A stretch of 64,000 nt of DNA. Source: Ectothiorhodospiraceae bacterium BW-2. GTDB lineage: Bacteria > Pseudomonadota > Gammaproteobacteria > Thiohalomonadales > Thiohalomonadaceae. Each line of letters begins with the position of its first letter. Position 1 is the first letter of the stretch. Under the pieces are notes generated by a model. That model searched no databases, was not told the origin of the DNA, and saw nothing but the letters and a program-made list of their open reading frames with translations. Both the position numbers and the translations under genes were made by a program. This document shows positions 37,440 to 45,929 of the stretch, one piece after another. Where the stretch lies: contig CP032507.1 in NCBI GenBank assembly GCA_008375315.1, forward strand, positions 1,302,001-1,366,000. The letters are read 5' to 3'.

Positions 37440-38567
37440 ATGCCAAAAAAAATGAACCTAACCAACAAGCTACATCAACCGCTGATACTAGAGCGCATTT
37501 CACAATCCGACTCTTTAGCACCAAAAACCTATCCCCTCGTCGTCGAACTCGACACCACCGAGGCCTGTGATCTCGCCTGCCCCGGCTGTATTAGCGAAGA
37601 TATTGTCCAAAACGGCGCTCGTTTCTCCAACGAAAGACTACTACAACTCGGAGAGGAACTCTACGATGCGGGCGTTAAAGCCGTTGTCCTTATTGGGGGC
37701 GGCGAACCCCTAGCCCACCCCGCTGTTGGTGAGTTAATTGACTACTTTGGCACCCATGATATCCACATTGGCATCACCACTAATGGCACCTTTATCCACA
37801 AATATCTGGAACCAATTGCCAAATACTCGTCATGGACCAGAGTCTCTATGGACGCTGCAACGAACAAGCTATTCCAAAAACTACGACCCTCCAAAGGAGG
37901 AAAATCGAAATTCGACCAAATTATCGCCAATATGCGGCAATTAGCCAAAGTTAAACAGGGTAAACTGGGCTATTCTTATCTCATTCAAACGGAAGCCGAT
38001 GGTAATGGCGTTGTCCCCAATATTCACGAAATATATGCAGCCGCAGAGTTAGCACGCGATATCGGCTGTGACTACTTTGAAGTTAAACCGAGCTACCAAT
38101 TTCGTAAGGGCATCGAGCATGCATTGATGAAACACTCTCAAGAGAAGATGGATCAAGCGCGAGCTGAAATTGAACGACTTGATGAGCTAGAGACCGATAG
38201 CTTTAGTATTATTAAGGCGATTAACCTAGATGCATCTCTAAATGGCATTAATGAACCACAACCAAAGGACTACAAACGCTGTCCGGCTTCCATTCTTCGC
38301 ACCCTGATTGCGCCATCGGGCGTTTTTGTCTGCCCCTATTGGCGTGGGAAAATTCAATACAACATGGGGCAATTGCACGATCAATCTTTTCAATCGCTAT
38401 GGCATGGCCAATGCCGCGCTGAAGTAATGAACTACCTTGATGCCGGAAAACAGTGTAACTTTCACTGCCTACGACACCTATCCAATCTTGAAACTATTGC
38501 TATAACGAATGCACTGGAGCAGGGGAATCCCATAGCGACCGTTGATGAGTTTGATCGATTTATTTAA
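37440..38567 (+). CDS. Radical SAM/SPASM protein (4 of 4)
   Basis: A 375-residue enzyme with VELDTTEACDLACPGCISE (C43, C47, C50), SAM-binding VVLIGGGEPLAHPAV and a SPASM-like C-terminus (KRCPASILRTLIAPSGVFVCPYWRGK, later GKQCNFHCLRHLSNLE). It is the only radical SAM gene of the island on the plus strand, and less AT-rich than the others. The frame begins at a TTG (37416); the ATG at 37440, with agagag upstream, is preferred. The last 288 bp are duplicated as a remnant at 39545-39832. Confidence 0.9.
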   Translation: MPKKMNLTNKLHQPLILERISQSDSLAPKTYPLVVELDTTEACDLACPGCISEDIVQNGARFSNERLLQLGEELYDAGVKAVVLIGGGEPLAHPAVGELIDYFGTHDIHIGITTNGTFIHKYLEPIAKYSSWTRVSMDAATNKLFQKLRPSKGGKSKFDQIIANMRQLAKVKQGKLGYSYLIQTEADGNGVVPNIHEIYAAAELARDIGCDYFEVKPSYQFRKGIEHALMKHSQEKMDQARAEIERLDELETDSFSIIKAINLDASLNGINEPQPKDYKRCPASILRTLIAPSGVFVCPYWRGKIQYNMGQLHDQSFQSLWHGQCRAEVMNYLDAGKQCNFHCLRHLSNLETIAITNALEQGNPIATVDEFDRFI

Positions 38568-38577
38568 CCTTTTGAGC

Positions 38578-39252
38578 CTAAGACCTCTTTGGACTCGAAC
38601 AAATTACCCACAAATAATGGCACATACTGGGAAACCCTGTATGCAGCACCTCATCGTTCATTCCAAAAAGAAACACATTATTAAAATATTGATAACCCAA
38701 ATCTTTTAATGCGGTTGCGTCTTTTAAATTAACATGACCCTCTTTGGATGCATGAGAGGCGTATTGACTCGCAGCCTTGTTAGGAGTTCCCATAATTATT
38801 ACCCCTTTATGATTCAGTGAATCGACCAAGTTTCCAACAAATGCAGACTCCTCATTTGGAAAAACATGTTCAATGACATCGACAAGAAAGATGCCATCAA
38901 CCTTTTCAGGAAATGAGGCGTGTATAAAATCGAAGTATTCGAAGCGGACATTTTCCAGAAAACTGTTTCGTGTCCGTGTTTTATCCAGCATATCTTGATC
39001 GATATCGGTACAAATTAGTTGCTTGACCCTACTTGCGACCAAAGGCGAACCAAAACCATCCCCGATACCAACCTCAATCACTCGATCCATGCCCTGCAAC
39101 ATACTGGAACAAAATTTATACCTAGACAACACATAACAGAGATGACGCGGGTCTACGCGATAAATTTCCGAAGTATATTCTCCTAGTAGAAGCTGTTCTC
39201 GCTGCTTTGCTTCTGCAACCATCGACTCCCATAATATTTTTGAGTTATCCAT
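38578..39252 (-). CDS. Class I SAM-dependent methyltransferase
   Basis: A 224-residue protein with motif I VIEVGIGDGFGSPLVAS, motif II QLICTDIDQDMLDKTR and VDGIFLVDVIEHVF, a pattern seen in UbiG/Methyltransf_11-like enzymes. The substrate is unknown. It converges on the radical SAM gene (10-base gap between stops). Upstream lies the IS relic at 39283. Confidence 0.87.
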   Translation of the reverse strand: MDNSKILWESMVAEAKQREQLLLGEYTSEIYRVDPRHLCYVLSRYKFCSSMLQGMDRVIEVGIGDGFGSPLVASRVKQLICTDIDQDMLDKTRTRNSFLENVRFEYFDFIHASFPEKVDGIFLVDVIEHVFPNEESAFVGNLVDSLNHKGVIIMGTPNKAASQYASHASKEGHVNLKDATALKDLGYQYFNNVFLFGMNDEVLHTGFPSMCHYLWVICSSPKRS

Positions 39253-39282
39253 AATCTATCCTGATTTAGTTATGCCAAATAA

Positions 39283-39544
39283 GGCCTTGTTCATAGTTTC
39301 GTCAGCTAAGAGCCAAAATTGGTAATGTTTCTCAGCACACAAATGACATGACACACATCCCCCTTAGAGGTAAAATCAGTTAATGAAGACCACTTAATCA
39401 CCAAAAGGAGGCAACATCATGTCGGAGGTCAGTTTAACCGAATCTGTCGTAAACCCAAAGGGAAAACCTGCGCAACCGGAATAGCAATTAATCATCATAG
39501 AGTGATGTGGAAAAAATGGCTCAGGAGCTCATTCATGAACAGCT
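39283..39544 (+). mobile_element. Insertion sequence relic, left end plus transposase start
   Basis: It begins with a 22-base end differing in one position from the left TIR of the element at 24817 (ggccttgttcatagtttcgt). After about 110 bases a strong ribosome site (aaaaggaggcaac) precedes an ATG at 39419 whose frame, MSEVSLTESVVNPKGKP, stops after 21 codons (39484). Further on, another frame reads EKMAQELIHEQL before the sequence changes at 39545 into a radical SAM gene fragment. I interpret this as the 5' end of the autonomous partner of the short element, broken by frameshift and deletion. The transposase family is not identifiable from this much. Confidence 0.6.
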
Positions 39545-39832
39545 TGTCCGGCTACCATTCTTCGTACCCTCATTGCACCATCAGGTGTTTTTGTCTGCCC
39601 CTATTGGCGCGGCAAAATTCAATACAACATGGGGCAACTGCACGATCAATCTTTTCAAGCGCTCTGGCATGGCCAACGCCGCACTGAAGTGATGGACTAC
39701 CTTGATGCGGGTAAACAGTGCAACTTTCACTGCTTACGCCACCTGTCCAACCTTGAAACTATTGCTATAATGAGTGCACTGGAGCAGGGGGATTCCATAG
39801 CGACTATTGATGAGTTTGATCGATTTATTTAA
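39545..39832 (+). pseudogene. Truncated duplicate of the radical SAM/SPASM gene 3' end
   Basis: These 288 bases align without gaps to 38280-38567, the 3' end of the radical SAM gene at 37440, with about 27 differences (roughly 90% identity by hand count). The frame is intact to the stop, ending ATIDEFDRFI. Most differences are at third codon positions, so the copy probably evolved as a working paralogue before its 5' part was lost at the IS junction. Without the radical SAM core it cannot be active. Confidence 0.9.
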
Positions 39833-40004
39833 TCTTGACAACCCGTTCGAAAAAAGGTGTTTACTCTCTGTCTCAAGGATACTGAACTGTCAAATCACGA
39901 TTATGGCCTTATGCCTAGTGCTAATAACATCTATTAAAGTTGTTTCCCAATCAAACCATATAGTTTATAATTAATTTTTTTAAACAATTTTTTGAAAGGT
40001 TTTA

Positions 40005-40505
40005 ATGATGAAATTTAGCACATCAGAGTTAAATACTGATAGAGGTTGGGCTGCTGCTACTGGCATAAAGAAAAAGCAGTTTTACTTAATTTTGGAAACT
40101 TTCGAAAAAAGCCACTCTAGTATTATCGAATCGAAATTACTTAAAAATACGATTGAAATTGGTGATGAATTCTGTATCAAAAACACAGAGGAACTTTTAT
40201 TTTTTACGCTGTTCAGTTTAAAGAGTGGATTAACTTATGATAACTTGGGTTTTGTGGCTGGAATATCATCATCTTATGCGCACAAAATTCAAGCATTTGG
40301 TCTCTCTGTTTTGGAGCACGCATTAAATGAGTTAGAATGTATGCCAATTAGAAAATTTAAGGATCCCACTGAATTTAAAGAGTTTTTTGAGAAAAATAAT
40401 ATCGAAAACATACTCATAGACGCAACCGAGCAACCGAAACAAAGACCATCAGAATATGATAGACAAAAAGAACATTTTTCAGGTAAAAAAAAAGGCATAC
40501 AGTAA
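40005..40505 (+). CDS. IS5-like (DDE_Tnp_4-type) transposase, N-terminal part
   Basis: The first frame of an IS transposase: an HTH-type region (SELNTDRGWAAATGIKKKQF; EELLFFTLFSLKSGLTYDNLGFVAGISSSYAHKI) and the first catalytic Asp in ENILIDATEQPKQRP. The frame ends SGKKKGIQ-stop at 40505. A run of nine A followed by G (40484-40493) lies at the point where relatives read SGKKKRHTVK. A -1 slip there gives exactly RHTVKALVIATSGRN and continues into the next frame. This is either programmed frameshifting or a disabling mutation. Inverted ends could not be defined with confidence. Confidence 0.85.
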   Translation: MMKFSTSELNTDRGWAAATGIKKKQFYLILETFEKSHSSIIESKLLKNTIEIGDEFCIKNTEELLFFTLFSLKSGLTYDNLGFVAGISSSYAHKIQAFGLSVLEHALNELECMPIRKFKDPTEFKEFFEKNNIENILIDATEQPKQRPSEYDRQKEHFSGKKKGIQ

Positions 40506-40513
40506 AGGCTTTA

Positions 40514-40921
40514 GTGATTGCAACCTCTGGAAGAAATATCCCATATATAAGTATGCCATATGCAGGTAGTGTACATGATTTTTCAATGATGAAGCAAGAA
40601 TTTGATCCGATGGAAAACTGGTTTGAAAATATGAATGCAAATGTTGATTTAGGGTTTCTTGGTATTGAGTCTGTTTATGATTTTAACTCAATAAAAATTC
40701 CACATAAAAAACCTAAAAATGGCTCATTGACAGATGAGCAAAAAGCAGAAAATAAAATGGTTGGTTCTGAGAGGATTTTCGTTGAACATAGCATTGGTGG
40801 GCTAAAACGTTTTAGAGCTTTAGCTGATAGATTAAGAACTCATTCCGTCAAGTTATATAGCAAAATACTAGGAATATGCGCTGGAATCTGGAATTTCTCT
40901 CTCGCTAACCCATTGATTTAA
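40514..40921 (+). CDS. IS5-like transposase, C-terminal part (-1 frame)
   Basis: This continues the transposase after the A9G slip. It holds the second catalytic Asp in NVDLGFLGIES and the catalytic Glu in ERIFVEHSIGGLKRFRALADR, completing a DDE triad with the Asp of the first part; SMPYAGSVHDFSMMKQ is also typical. The listed ATG is internal; translation is expected only as a fusion. Total fused length is about 300 residues, normal for the family, so the element may still be active. Confidence 0.83.
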   Translation: MIATSGRNIPYISMPYAGSVHDFSMMKQEFDPMENWFENMNANVDLGFLGIESVYDFNSIKIPHKKPKNGSLTDEQKAENKMVGSERIFVEHSIGGLKRFRALADRLRTHSVKLYSKILGICAGIWNFSLANPLI

Positions 40922-40954
40922 AAAAAGAAACATGTCTATTATAGGAGATATAAA

Positions 40955-41419
40955 ATGGAATGGGCTGCTGTTATAAACAATCCGTTACTTAAAAACCTTC
41001 CATTTAAGATTGAACTTAATAAATGGGGGCAAATACTCATGAGTCCTGCAAGTAATAGTCACGGAAATTTACAATATAAAACGGGTTCTAGGATTGAGCC
41101 TGAAAAGAGAGGTAAAGGTGAAATAATCACCGAATTTTCTGTACAAACAAGCCAAGGGGTAAAAGTGGCTGATGTTGCATGGGTATCAGATGAATTCATT
41201 GAAAAATATGATTTTGAAACGCCTTATAGTTGTGCCCCAGAAATCTGCGTTGAAATTGTATCTCCCTCTAACCCTAAAGAGGAAATTGAAGAAAAAATTG
41301 AATTGTATTTGGCAAAAGAAGCTAGAGAAATCTGGATTGTCAGTGATGATGGTAATACAAGATATTACTCGTATAAAGGAGAGCTGTCGCAAAGCGTAGA
41401 GCTTGATATTGACAAATAA
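40955..41419 (+). CDS. Uma2-family (DUF820) endonuclease-like protein
   Basis: A 154-residue protein of the PD-(D/E)XK-like Uma2 family. It has the typical SPASNSHGNLQYKTGSRI segment, VKVADVAWVSDEF with the catalytic-type Asp, APEICVEIVSPSNPKEEIEEKIELYLAKEAREIWIV and a final beta segment. The family is abundant in cyanobacteria and sulfur bacteria and its role is unsettled. It has a good ribosome site (ataggagat). It abuts the IS transposase upstream and pseG downstream, so it may have arrived with the insertion. Confidence 0.88.
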   Translation: MEWAAVINNPLLKNLPFKIELNKWGQILMSPASNSHGNLQYKTGSRIEPEKRGKGEIITEFSVQTSQGVKVADVAWVSDEFIEKYDFETPYSCAPEICVEIVSPSNPKEEIEEKIELYLAKEAREIWIVSDDGNTRYYSYKGELSQSVELDIDK

Positions 41420-41428
41420 GTGTCTCTG

Positions 41429-42490
41429 ATGCCACTCTTTACGCTTGCTATTCGTACCAGTTGTGGTGGTTCAACCGGCATGGGTCACCTCAAGCGCTTG
41501 ACAGCCTTGGCTCAAGCGCTACAGCAGTATTGCATCGAACCACTATTCATTATCAATACCCCTCTGCAACTCACAGAACTTCCGTCCTACTTTAATTTTA
41601 CCGCTCTAACACTAATTCACAGCGAAAATAACCTGCTAGAGGATGCAGACAACACACTTCACATAGTACGAAGATACCCATCGATTAAGGCAATTATGGT
41701 CGATGACTATCAGCTAGGCTCAGCTTGGGAGGAGGTGTTTCAGCAGCAAGGGTATCGGATCATTGTGATTGATGATTTGGTTAGGCAACATCAATGTGAT
41801 CTACTCATCGACTCCAAATGGCGTGGTGCTGAAACAGCGCTAAGTTATGACCATTGTCTGCCTGCATCGACACAAACACTATTAGGTCCCGACTATTTTA
41901 TCCTCTCTAGGGAGTATCAAGCAGCTCTACCGGAGAGAAAAGCATCCCTTGCTCCTAACCCGTTCACAATTCTTATTTCACTAGGAGGTTCTCCTAGGTT
42001 AGATCAAATCGAGCAGTTAACTGATGCCTTCAGTCATTATTGGAGCCTCACAACTCATCTACAACTCAATATTGTTAGCGGAAATTTACCTCGGCAAAAA
42101 ATACAATCAGGCCATAGTCGCGTGACGATCGATACCATCGAAAATGTACCCTCTCTATACCCCTGCTATCTGAAATCCGATCTATTTGTCGGAGCTGCGG
42201 GTACCTCAATGTATGAAGCCTTTGCCTGTCAACTGCCCGCTATCACCTTTACCATTGCCGATAACCAGCACATTCCGCTATCCCATGTACACGATTTTGG
42301 TCATTTTTTTCATAGTAACAGCCCTCCATGGGATTGGCTGGAGGGATTGGTACGAAGTTGTGAACAATTCTGTCAAAATTACTCAAAATTGGAACAATCC
42401 TACCGCAACGCCCGTTGTTCTATTGATGGTAAAGGATCTGATCGAATTTCGCTGGCGATTAAGCAACTATTAAGCCCTGCATCGACCTAA
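41429..42490 (+). CDS. pseG: PseG-like UDP-sugar hydrolase of pseudaminic acid synthesis
   Basis: PseG removes UDP from the diacetamido-trideoxy-altrose intermediate. The 353-residue protein has a MurG-like GT-B layout: TSCGGSTGMGHLKRLTALA at the N-terminus (glycine-rich loop with His), MVDDYQLG, TILISLGGSPRLDQIEQL at the start of the second domain and DLFVGAAGTSMYEAFACQLPAITF for UDP binding. With PseB, PseC, PseF and PseI nearby the call is strong. The frame also opens with GTG at 41420 directly after the Uma2 stop. It is on the plus strand, convergent with the main Pse operon. Confidence 0.85.
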   Translation: MPLFTLAIRTSCGGSTGMGHLKRLTALAQALQQYCIEPLFIINTPLQLTELPSYFNFTALTLIHSENNLLEDADNTLHIVRRYPSIKAIMVDDYQLGSAWEEVFQQQGYRIIVIDDLVRQHQCDLLIDSKWRGAETALSYDHCLPASTQTLLGPDYFILSREYQAALPERKASLAPNPFTILISLGGSPRLDQIEQLTDAFSHYWSLTTHLQLNIVSGNLPRQKIQSGHSRVTIDTIENVPSLYPCYLKSDLFVGAAGTSMYEAFACQLPAITFTIADNQHIPLSHVHDFGHFFHSNSPPWDWLEGLVRSCEQFCQNYSKLEQSYRNARCSIDGKGSDRISLAIKQLLSPAST

Positions 42491-42500
42491 ATCGTTATGA

Positions 42501-42938
42501 CTATTGTTCACCAGGTAGCCAATCGTCCCCTAGCAATTCATCCATCTGCCAACAAAATAGTTCCGGAAAGTCTGCTATCCCCGTCTCATTCACAGCAATC
42601 GATACGGCATCATTCCACACCTTATCCAACCAATCGGGATCAGCAAGCCGTGGTTTAAGGCTAGGCACCTCTTTTAGGTGAAGCGCTATGGCCCGTCTTT
42701 GAGTTTGAATCGTTCTCAACCAACTCTTTCCACGCCTTTCGGGCTGATATTCCCACTTAAGCAAATGAGCTATAAGAGCTGCCATTCTTGATGCTAACTC
42801 TCTCTGTTCGCTCTTTCCCACATCCTCTATCTCTTCAGCTAAATGTTCAATATCAAGCAGTTCAAACTGTCTATCTCTTAAAAGCTGCGCTTGCTCATTT
42901 GCCCATTCTAAAACATCTTGCTCATAAGCGATCATCAT
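42501..42938 (-). CDS. DUF29 family protein
   Basis: A 145-residue protein with the DUF29 layout: YEQDVLEWANEQAQLLRDRQFELLDIEHLAEEIEDVGKSEQRELASRM, then HLLKWEYQPERRGKSWLRTIQTQRRAI and the C-terminal FPELFCWQMDELLGDDWLP. The function is unknown; the family is common in cyanobacteria and some sulfur bacteria. It starts immediately after the PseI stop, so it is at the end of the Pse operon, but a role in the pathway is not implied. Confidence 0.9.
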   Translation of the reverse strand: MMIAYEQDVLEWANEQAQLLRDRQFELLDIEHLAEEIEDVGKSEQRELASRMAALIAHLLKWEYQPERRGKSWLRTIQTQRRAIALHLKEVPSLKPRLADPDWLDKVWNDAVSIAVNETGIADFPELFCWQMDELLGDDWLPGEQ

Positions 42939-44003
42939 TTACTTTTGCACCCCACCCAAGCAGTCCCAAGTCACAGGGTCACCCACCTCTAAATCATAAG
43001 CTGCTTTTTTTGACAGCACAATATCGTAGTATTTAGGTGACAGACCAAAACCAGGTCTGACCGACTTAATATTTTGGGCGCTAAAGGGCTCACCGGCTTT
43101 GATCGGAGCAATCGCGTAGAGTGATCGTTTTCCCTGCAAATTCTTGCTCGCAGCAGGAGTCACACTATACTCCACATCTCCCAGAGCCTCTTCAACTCGC
43201 CGGATTTCGGTCACCATCGCCTGAAACTGCTCGATAGTGAGTGAGAAGAAACTATCCACCGACTCTATCGTCTCATCCAGAATAATATGCTTTTCAATCA
43301 CCTTTGCGCCCAGAGCCACTGCACCGATGGAAACCCCCATACCAGGCGTATGATCTGAAAGCCCAACTGGCAATCTAAACATCTGTTCCAGATGGGGAAT
43401 TGTCTTCAGGTTTACTTCCGAGATGGGGGTTGGGTAGGCCGTGGTGCACTTTAACAGCACAATCTCTTCGCATCCGGCCTCTTTCAGAGTCGCTATTGCT
43501 TCAGCGAGTTCTGCCACATTAACCAGACCGGTTGAGAGAATGACGGGCTTACCGGTGGCCGCAACCTTTTTTAGCAAGGGAAGATCCAACACCTCTGGTG
43601 AGGCGATTTTATAGGCTCGAACATGGTATTTCTCCAACTCATCTACCGATGTTGGATCGAATACTGAACCAAACAGCTCCACACCCAGTTCGTTAGCACG
43701 ACTAAAAAGAGCAGGCAGCCACTGCCATGGTGTATGAGCATATTCGAATAGATTATATAAATTACCATAGCTGTGCCAAGGGTTATCTTCGGCAATCATA
43801 AAATCGGCTTTGTTGGAGTTTATGGTAATGGTGTCAGGACGATAGACCTGTATTTTAATCGCATCAGCACCCGCTTTATGAGCTGCCTCTATCATTTGTA
43901 GCGCAATATCAAGTTGGCCTGCATGATTACCGGATATTTCAGCAATTGTATAGACAGGCTGTTCCTCACCAATCGCTCTATCTCCTATTGTTACCGGTCT
44001 CAT
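42939..44003 (-). CDS. pseI: Pseudaminic acid synthase PseI (NeuB family)
   Basis: PseI condenses the altrose derivative with phosphoenolpyruvate to form pseudaminic acid. The 354-residue protein has the NeuB domain (PVYTIAEISGNHAGQLDIALQM, ADAIKIQVYRPDTITI, MFRLPVGLSDHTPGMGVSIGAVALGAKVIEKHI) and a C-terminal SAF antifreeze-like domain (AIAPIKAGEPFSAQNIKSVRPGFGL). The GNHAG and IQVYRPDTIT forms favour PseI over sialic or legionaminic acid synthases. Strong ribosome site (gaggaga). The ATGA overlap couples it to the ATP-grasp gene. Confidence 0.93.
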   Translation of the reverse strand: MRPVTIGDRAIGEEQPVYTIAEISGNHAGQLDIALQMIEAAHKAGADAIKIQVYRPDTITINSNKADFMIAEDNPWHSYGNLYNLFEYAHTPWQWLPALFSRANELGVELFGSVFDPTSVDELEKYHVRAYKIASPEVLDLPLLKKVAATGKPVILSTGLVNVAELAEAIATLKEAGCEEIVLLKCTTAYPTPISEVNLKTIPHLEQMFRLPVGLSDHTPGMGVSIGAVALGAKVIEKHIILDETIESVDSFFSLTIEQFQAMVTEIRRVEEALGDVEYSVTPAASKNLQGKRSLYAIAPIKAGEPFSAQNIKSVRPGFGLSPKYYDIVLSKKAAYDLEVGDPVTWDCLGGVQK

Positions 44004-45199
44004 TGGATCTCCTCCTCTAGTTCACATACAAACAGGCGATTAATGTCAGCCAAAATTGCCATCATCGAACTATAACTATTAAACTTAAATAGATAGACTC
44101 CCAAGCGCTGCCGTCTATAATCATCAATTCGATCGCCTGACTGTAGATAGGCATACCCAGTGAGTAGATGAGGCTGCAAGCGCTCATTGAGCGTTAAATC
44201 GACCAAGATCCCGTTTCGAGACGCCATCGGAGCGTAACGGATCACATAATGGCCCGTTTTTATTGATTGAGAGGCCAAGGTTAGCGGCTGCCCAAGATAA
44301 CCGTTTAGAGTATTGAGCGTATAGCTAAATTGGGTTAGGTACTCAACCGGTATAGCATACCAATCCCCTGGTGTACGGCGAGTAAACTCAATAATATAGA
44401 GCTGATCACCCTGTTGCAGGTATTGGCCATGAATCAAGCCATCGGTTAGTTTTAACTCTGAGGCGATACGCTCCACAACGCCACGCAGATAGCTTTTATG
44501 ATCTGCAGAGGGGTGGTAGGGGCCAGAGGAGTAGGCAATTTGGTAAGGATTCAGCCAGTGATATTCGCTGTCATAGTAGTCAAAAACCACCTTTTGGTTG
44601 ACGATAAAACTAGAGAAGCTGTGCATACTCCCCTCAATATACTCCTCAACCACGCAGCGCTGACTTAGTGAGCTTGCTAACGCCCTCTCTATGGCAGATT
44701 TAAGCTGCATACTATCGAAAACGGTTGTGATTCCCTTACCGCCGGAGCGATCCACCGGCTTAACAATCACCGGTAGAGGGATTGACCAATCGGCTATTAA
44801 GGCCTCTAAATCACTCTGCCTATCCACAGCGCAATAGCTAGGACTACTGACACCAATTTGACGACAAAAGTCGCGATAGAGATCCTTCTCATGGATCACT
44901 CTAGCGGTTGTCACACTATCATAGCCGGGCAACCCAAGCCGCTCGGCCACAAACGCAGCCGTTTGGTAGGCGGTATCATTGCTACCGGCAATGACTCGAT
45001 CAAAGCACTCCTTTTGCGCTAACGCCAATATCGCTTGAGGTTGACTATAATCGAGATTAAAGTGTGCCTCCAATTGTCGGTTGACTGCGATATCCGGCAT
45101 ATTGTTGACGGCACTGATAAGATACCCTTCGTTTTTAGCCCTCTCAATCAACAACAGATCGGAGGGGGTTCCGCCAATGAGTAGTGCTCGCTTAGACAT
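44000..45199 (-). CDS. ATP-grasp family ligase-like protein
   Basis: A 399-residue ATP-grasp enzyme of the carbamoyl-phosphate synthase/PurK type: a preATP-grasp Rossmann part (RALLIGGTPSDLLLIERAKNEG, VIAGSNDTAYQTAAFVAERLGLPG), the ATP loop LPVIVKPVDRSGGKGITTVF, CVVEEYIEGSMHSFSSFIV and the metal-binding YIIEFTRRTPGD. Such proteins join a carboxylate to an amine or thiol. Within this operon it may attach an acyl or amino-acid group to the amino sugar (inference). It is coupled to pseI. Confidence 0.83.
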   Translation of the reverse strand: MSKRALLIGGTPSDLLLIERAKNEGYLISAVNNMPDIAVNRQLEAHFNLDYSQPQAILALAQKECFDRVIAGSNDTAYQTAAFVAERLGLPGYDSVTTARVIHEKDLYRDFCRQIGVSSPSYCAVDRQSDLEALIADWSIPLPVIVKPVDRSGGKGITTVFDSMQLKSAIERALASSLSQRCVVEEYIEGSMHSFSSFIVNQKVVFDYYDSEYHWLNPYQIAYSSGPYHPSADHKSYLRGVVERIASELKLTDGLIHGQYLQQGDQLYIIEFTRRTPGDWYAIPVEYLTQFSYTLNTLNGYLGQPLTLASQSIKTGHYVIRYAPMASRNGILVDLTLNERLQPHLLTGYAYLQSGDRIDDYRRQRLGVYLFKFNSYSSMMAILADINRLFVCELEEEIQ

Positions 45200-45223
45200 A
45201 AAATAGTAGCTGCATGGATACTT

Positions 45224-45898
45224 TCAAGAGATATTGATTCCATAAATAACATAGGAGCAGTTGCTATCAGATCTATGCTCAACAATCTTACTAAAACCAA
45301 AAGATGCTAACATATCTTCATGCAGAGGATTGACATAGATAAAATAAGCGCCTATTGCGTTATTAATAATATGCGTAGCAAGCCCTAACAAAAAACAGCG
45401 AAACAATGCCTCATTAAATGGATTATAGGCAAAGATGACCTTATTGTTAGCAGTGTAACTTGCCATGCGTATATCGCACTCATGAATAGTAACACCCTCT
45501 ATATTTAGCCGTCTTAAATTATCTCTAGCAATCCGATTCAGATAGACTGAATGCTCATAGCCAGTAATGGTAGAAAAACCACACTCATGCGCCAAAATGA
45601 GACCGCGCCCCTTGCCTGAACCTATATCAACAAACTCATAGGTTTTGATAATTTCATCGGGAAGCTCTCCACATGCCGATAGAAACACCGACTCAACAAC
45701 CCCCATATACATGTAGCAGCCATCGTAATTATTAACCCCAAGATGCTCTAAATCAACTACATGACGAGTCTCTATATTATTACGCTTTTTATCAAAACGG
45801 TATTCGTCACGAAAGAAGATATATGATTCGCGTAACCCTTTGTAATATATCCGCCTAATCACTCTACGAAAATTAGACCAAAGCAATGTCAAGTTCAT
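45224..45898 (-). CDS. SAM-dependent methyltransferase-like protein
   Basis: Contains a clear class I SAM motif, YEFVDIGSGKGRGLILAHECGF, with the following acidic strand TGYEHSVYLNRIA and KVIFAYNPFNEALF in motif IV position. The N-terminus is basic and hydrophobic (LLWSNFRRVIRRIYYKGL). The longest frame starts at a TTG (45919); the ATG at 45898 is preferred. The substrate is unknown; it may methylate an acyl or amino group of the pseudaminic acid derivative. Confidence 0.78.
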   Translation of the reverse strand: MNLTLLWSNFRRVIRRIYYKGLRESYIFFRDEYRFDKKRNNIETRHVVDLEHLGVNNYDGCYMYMGVVESVFLSACGELPDEIIKTYEFVDIGSGKGRGLILAHECGFSTITGYEHSVYLNRIARDNLRRLNIEGVTIHECDIRMASYTANNKVIFAYNPFNEALFRCFLLGLATHIINNAIGAYFIYVNPLHEDMLASFGFSKIVEHRSDSNCSYVIYGINIS

Positions 45899-45929
45899 AA
45901 ACCGTGAGCTTCTACACAAAAAGCAGTCA

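Noticed and set aside
39502-39692. Two overlapping short frames around the IS/radical SAM junction
   Set aside because: They mix the IS relic with an out-of-frame reading of the radical SAM fragment.
39833-40960. Terminal inverted repeats of the IS5-like element
   Set aside because: The best pairing (tattaaagttgtttccc against the right end reversed) matches only about 11 of 17 positions, so element borders are left undefined.
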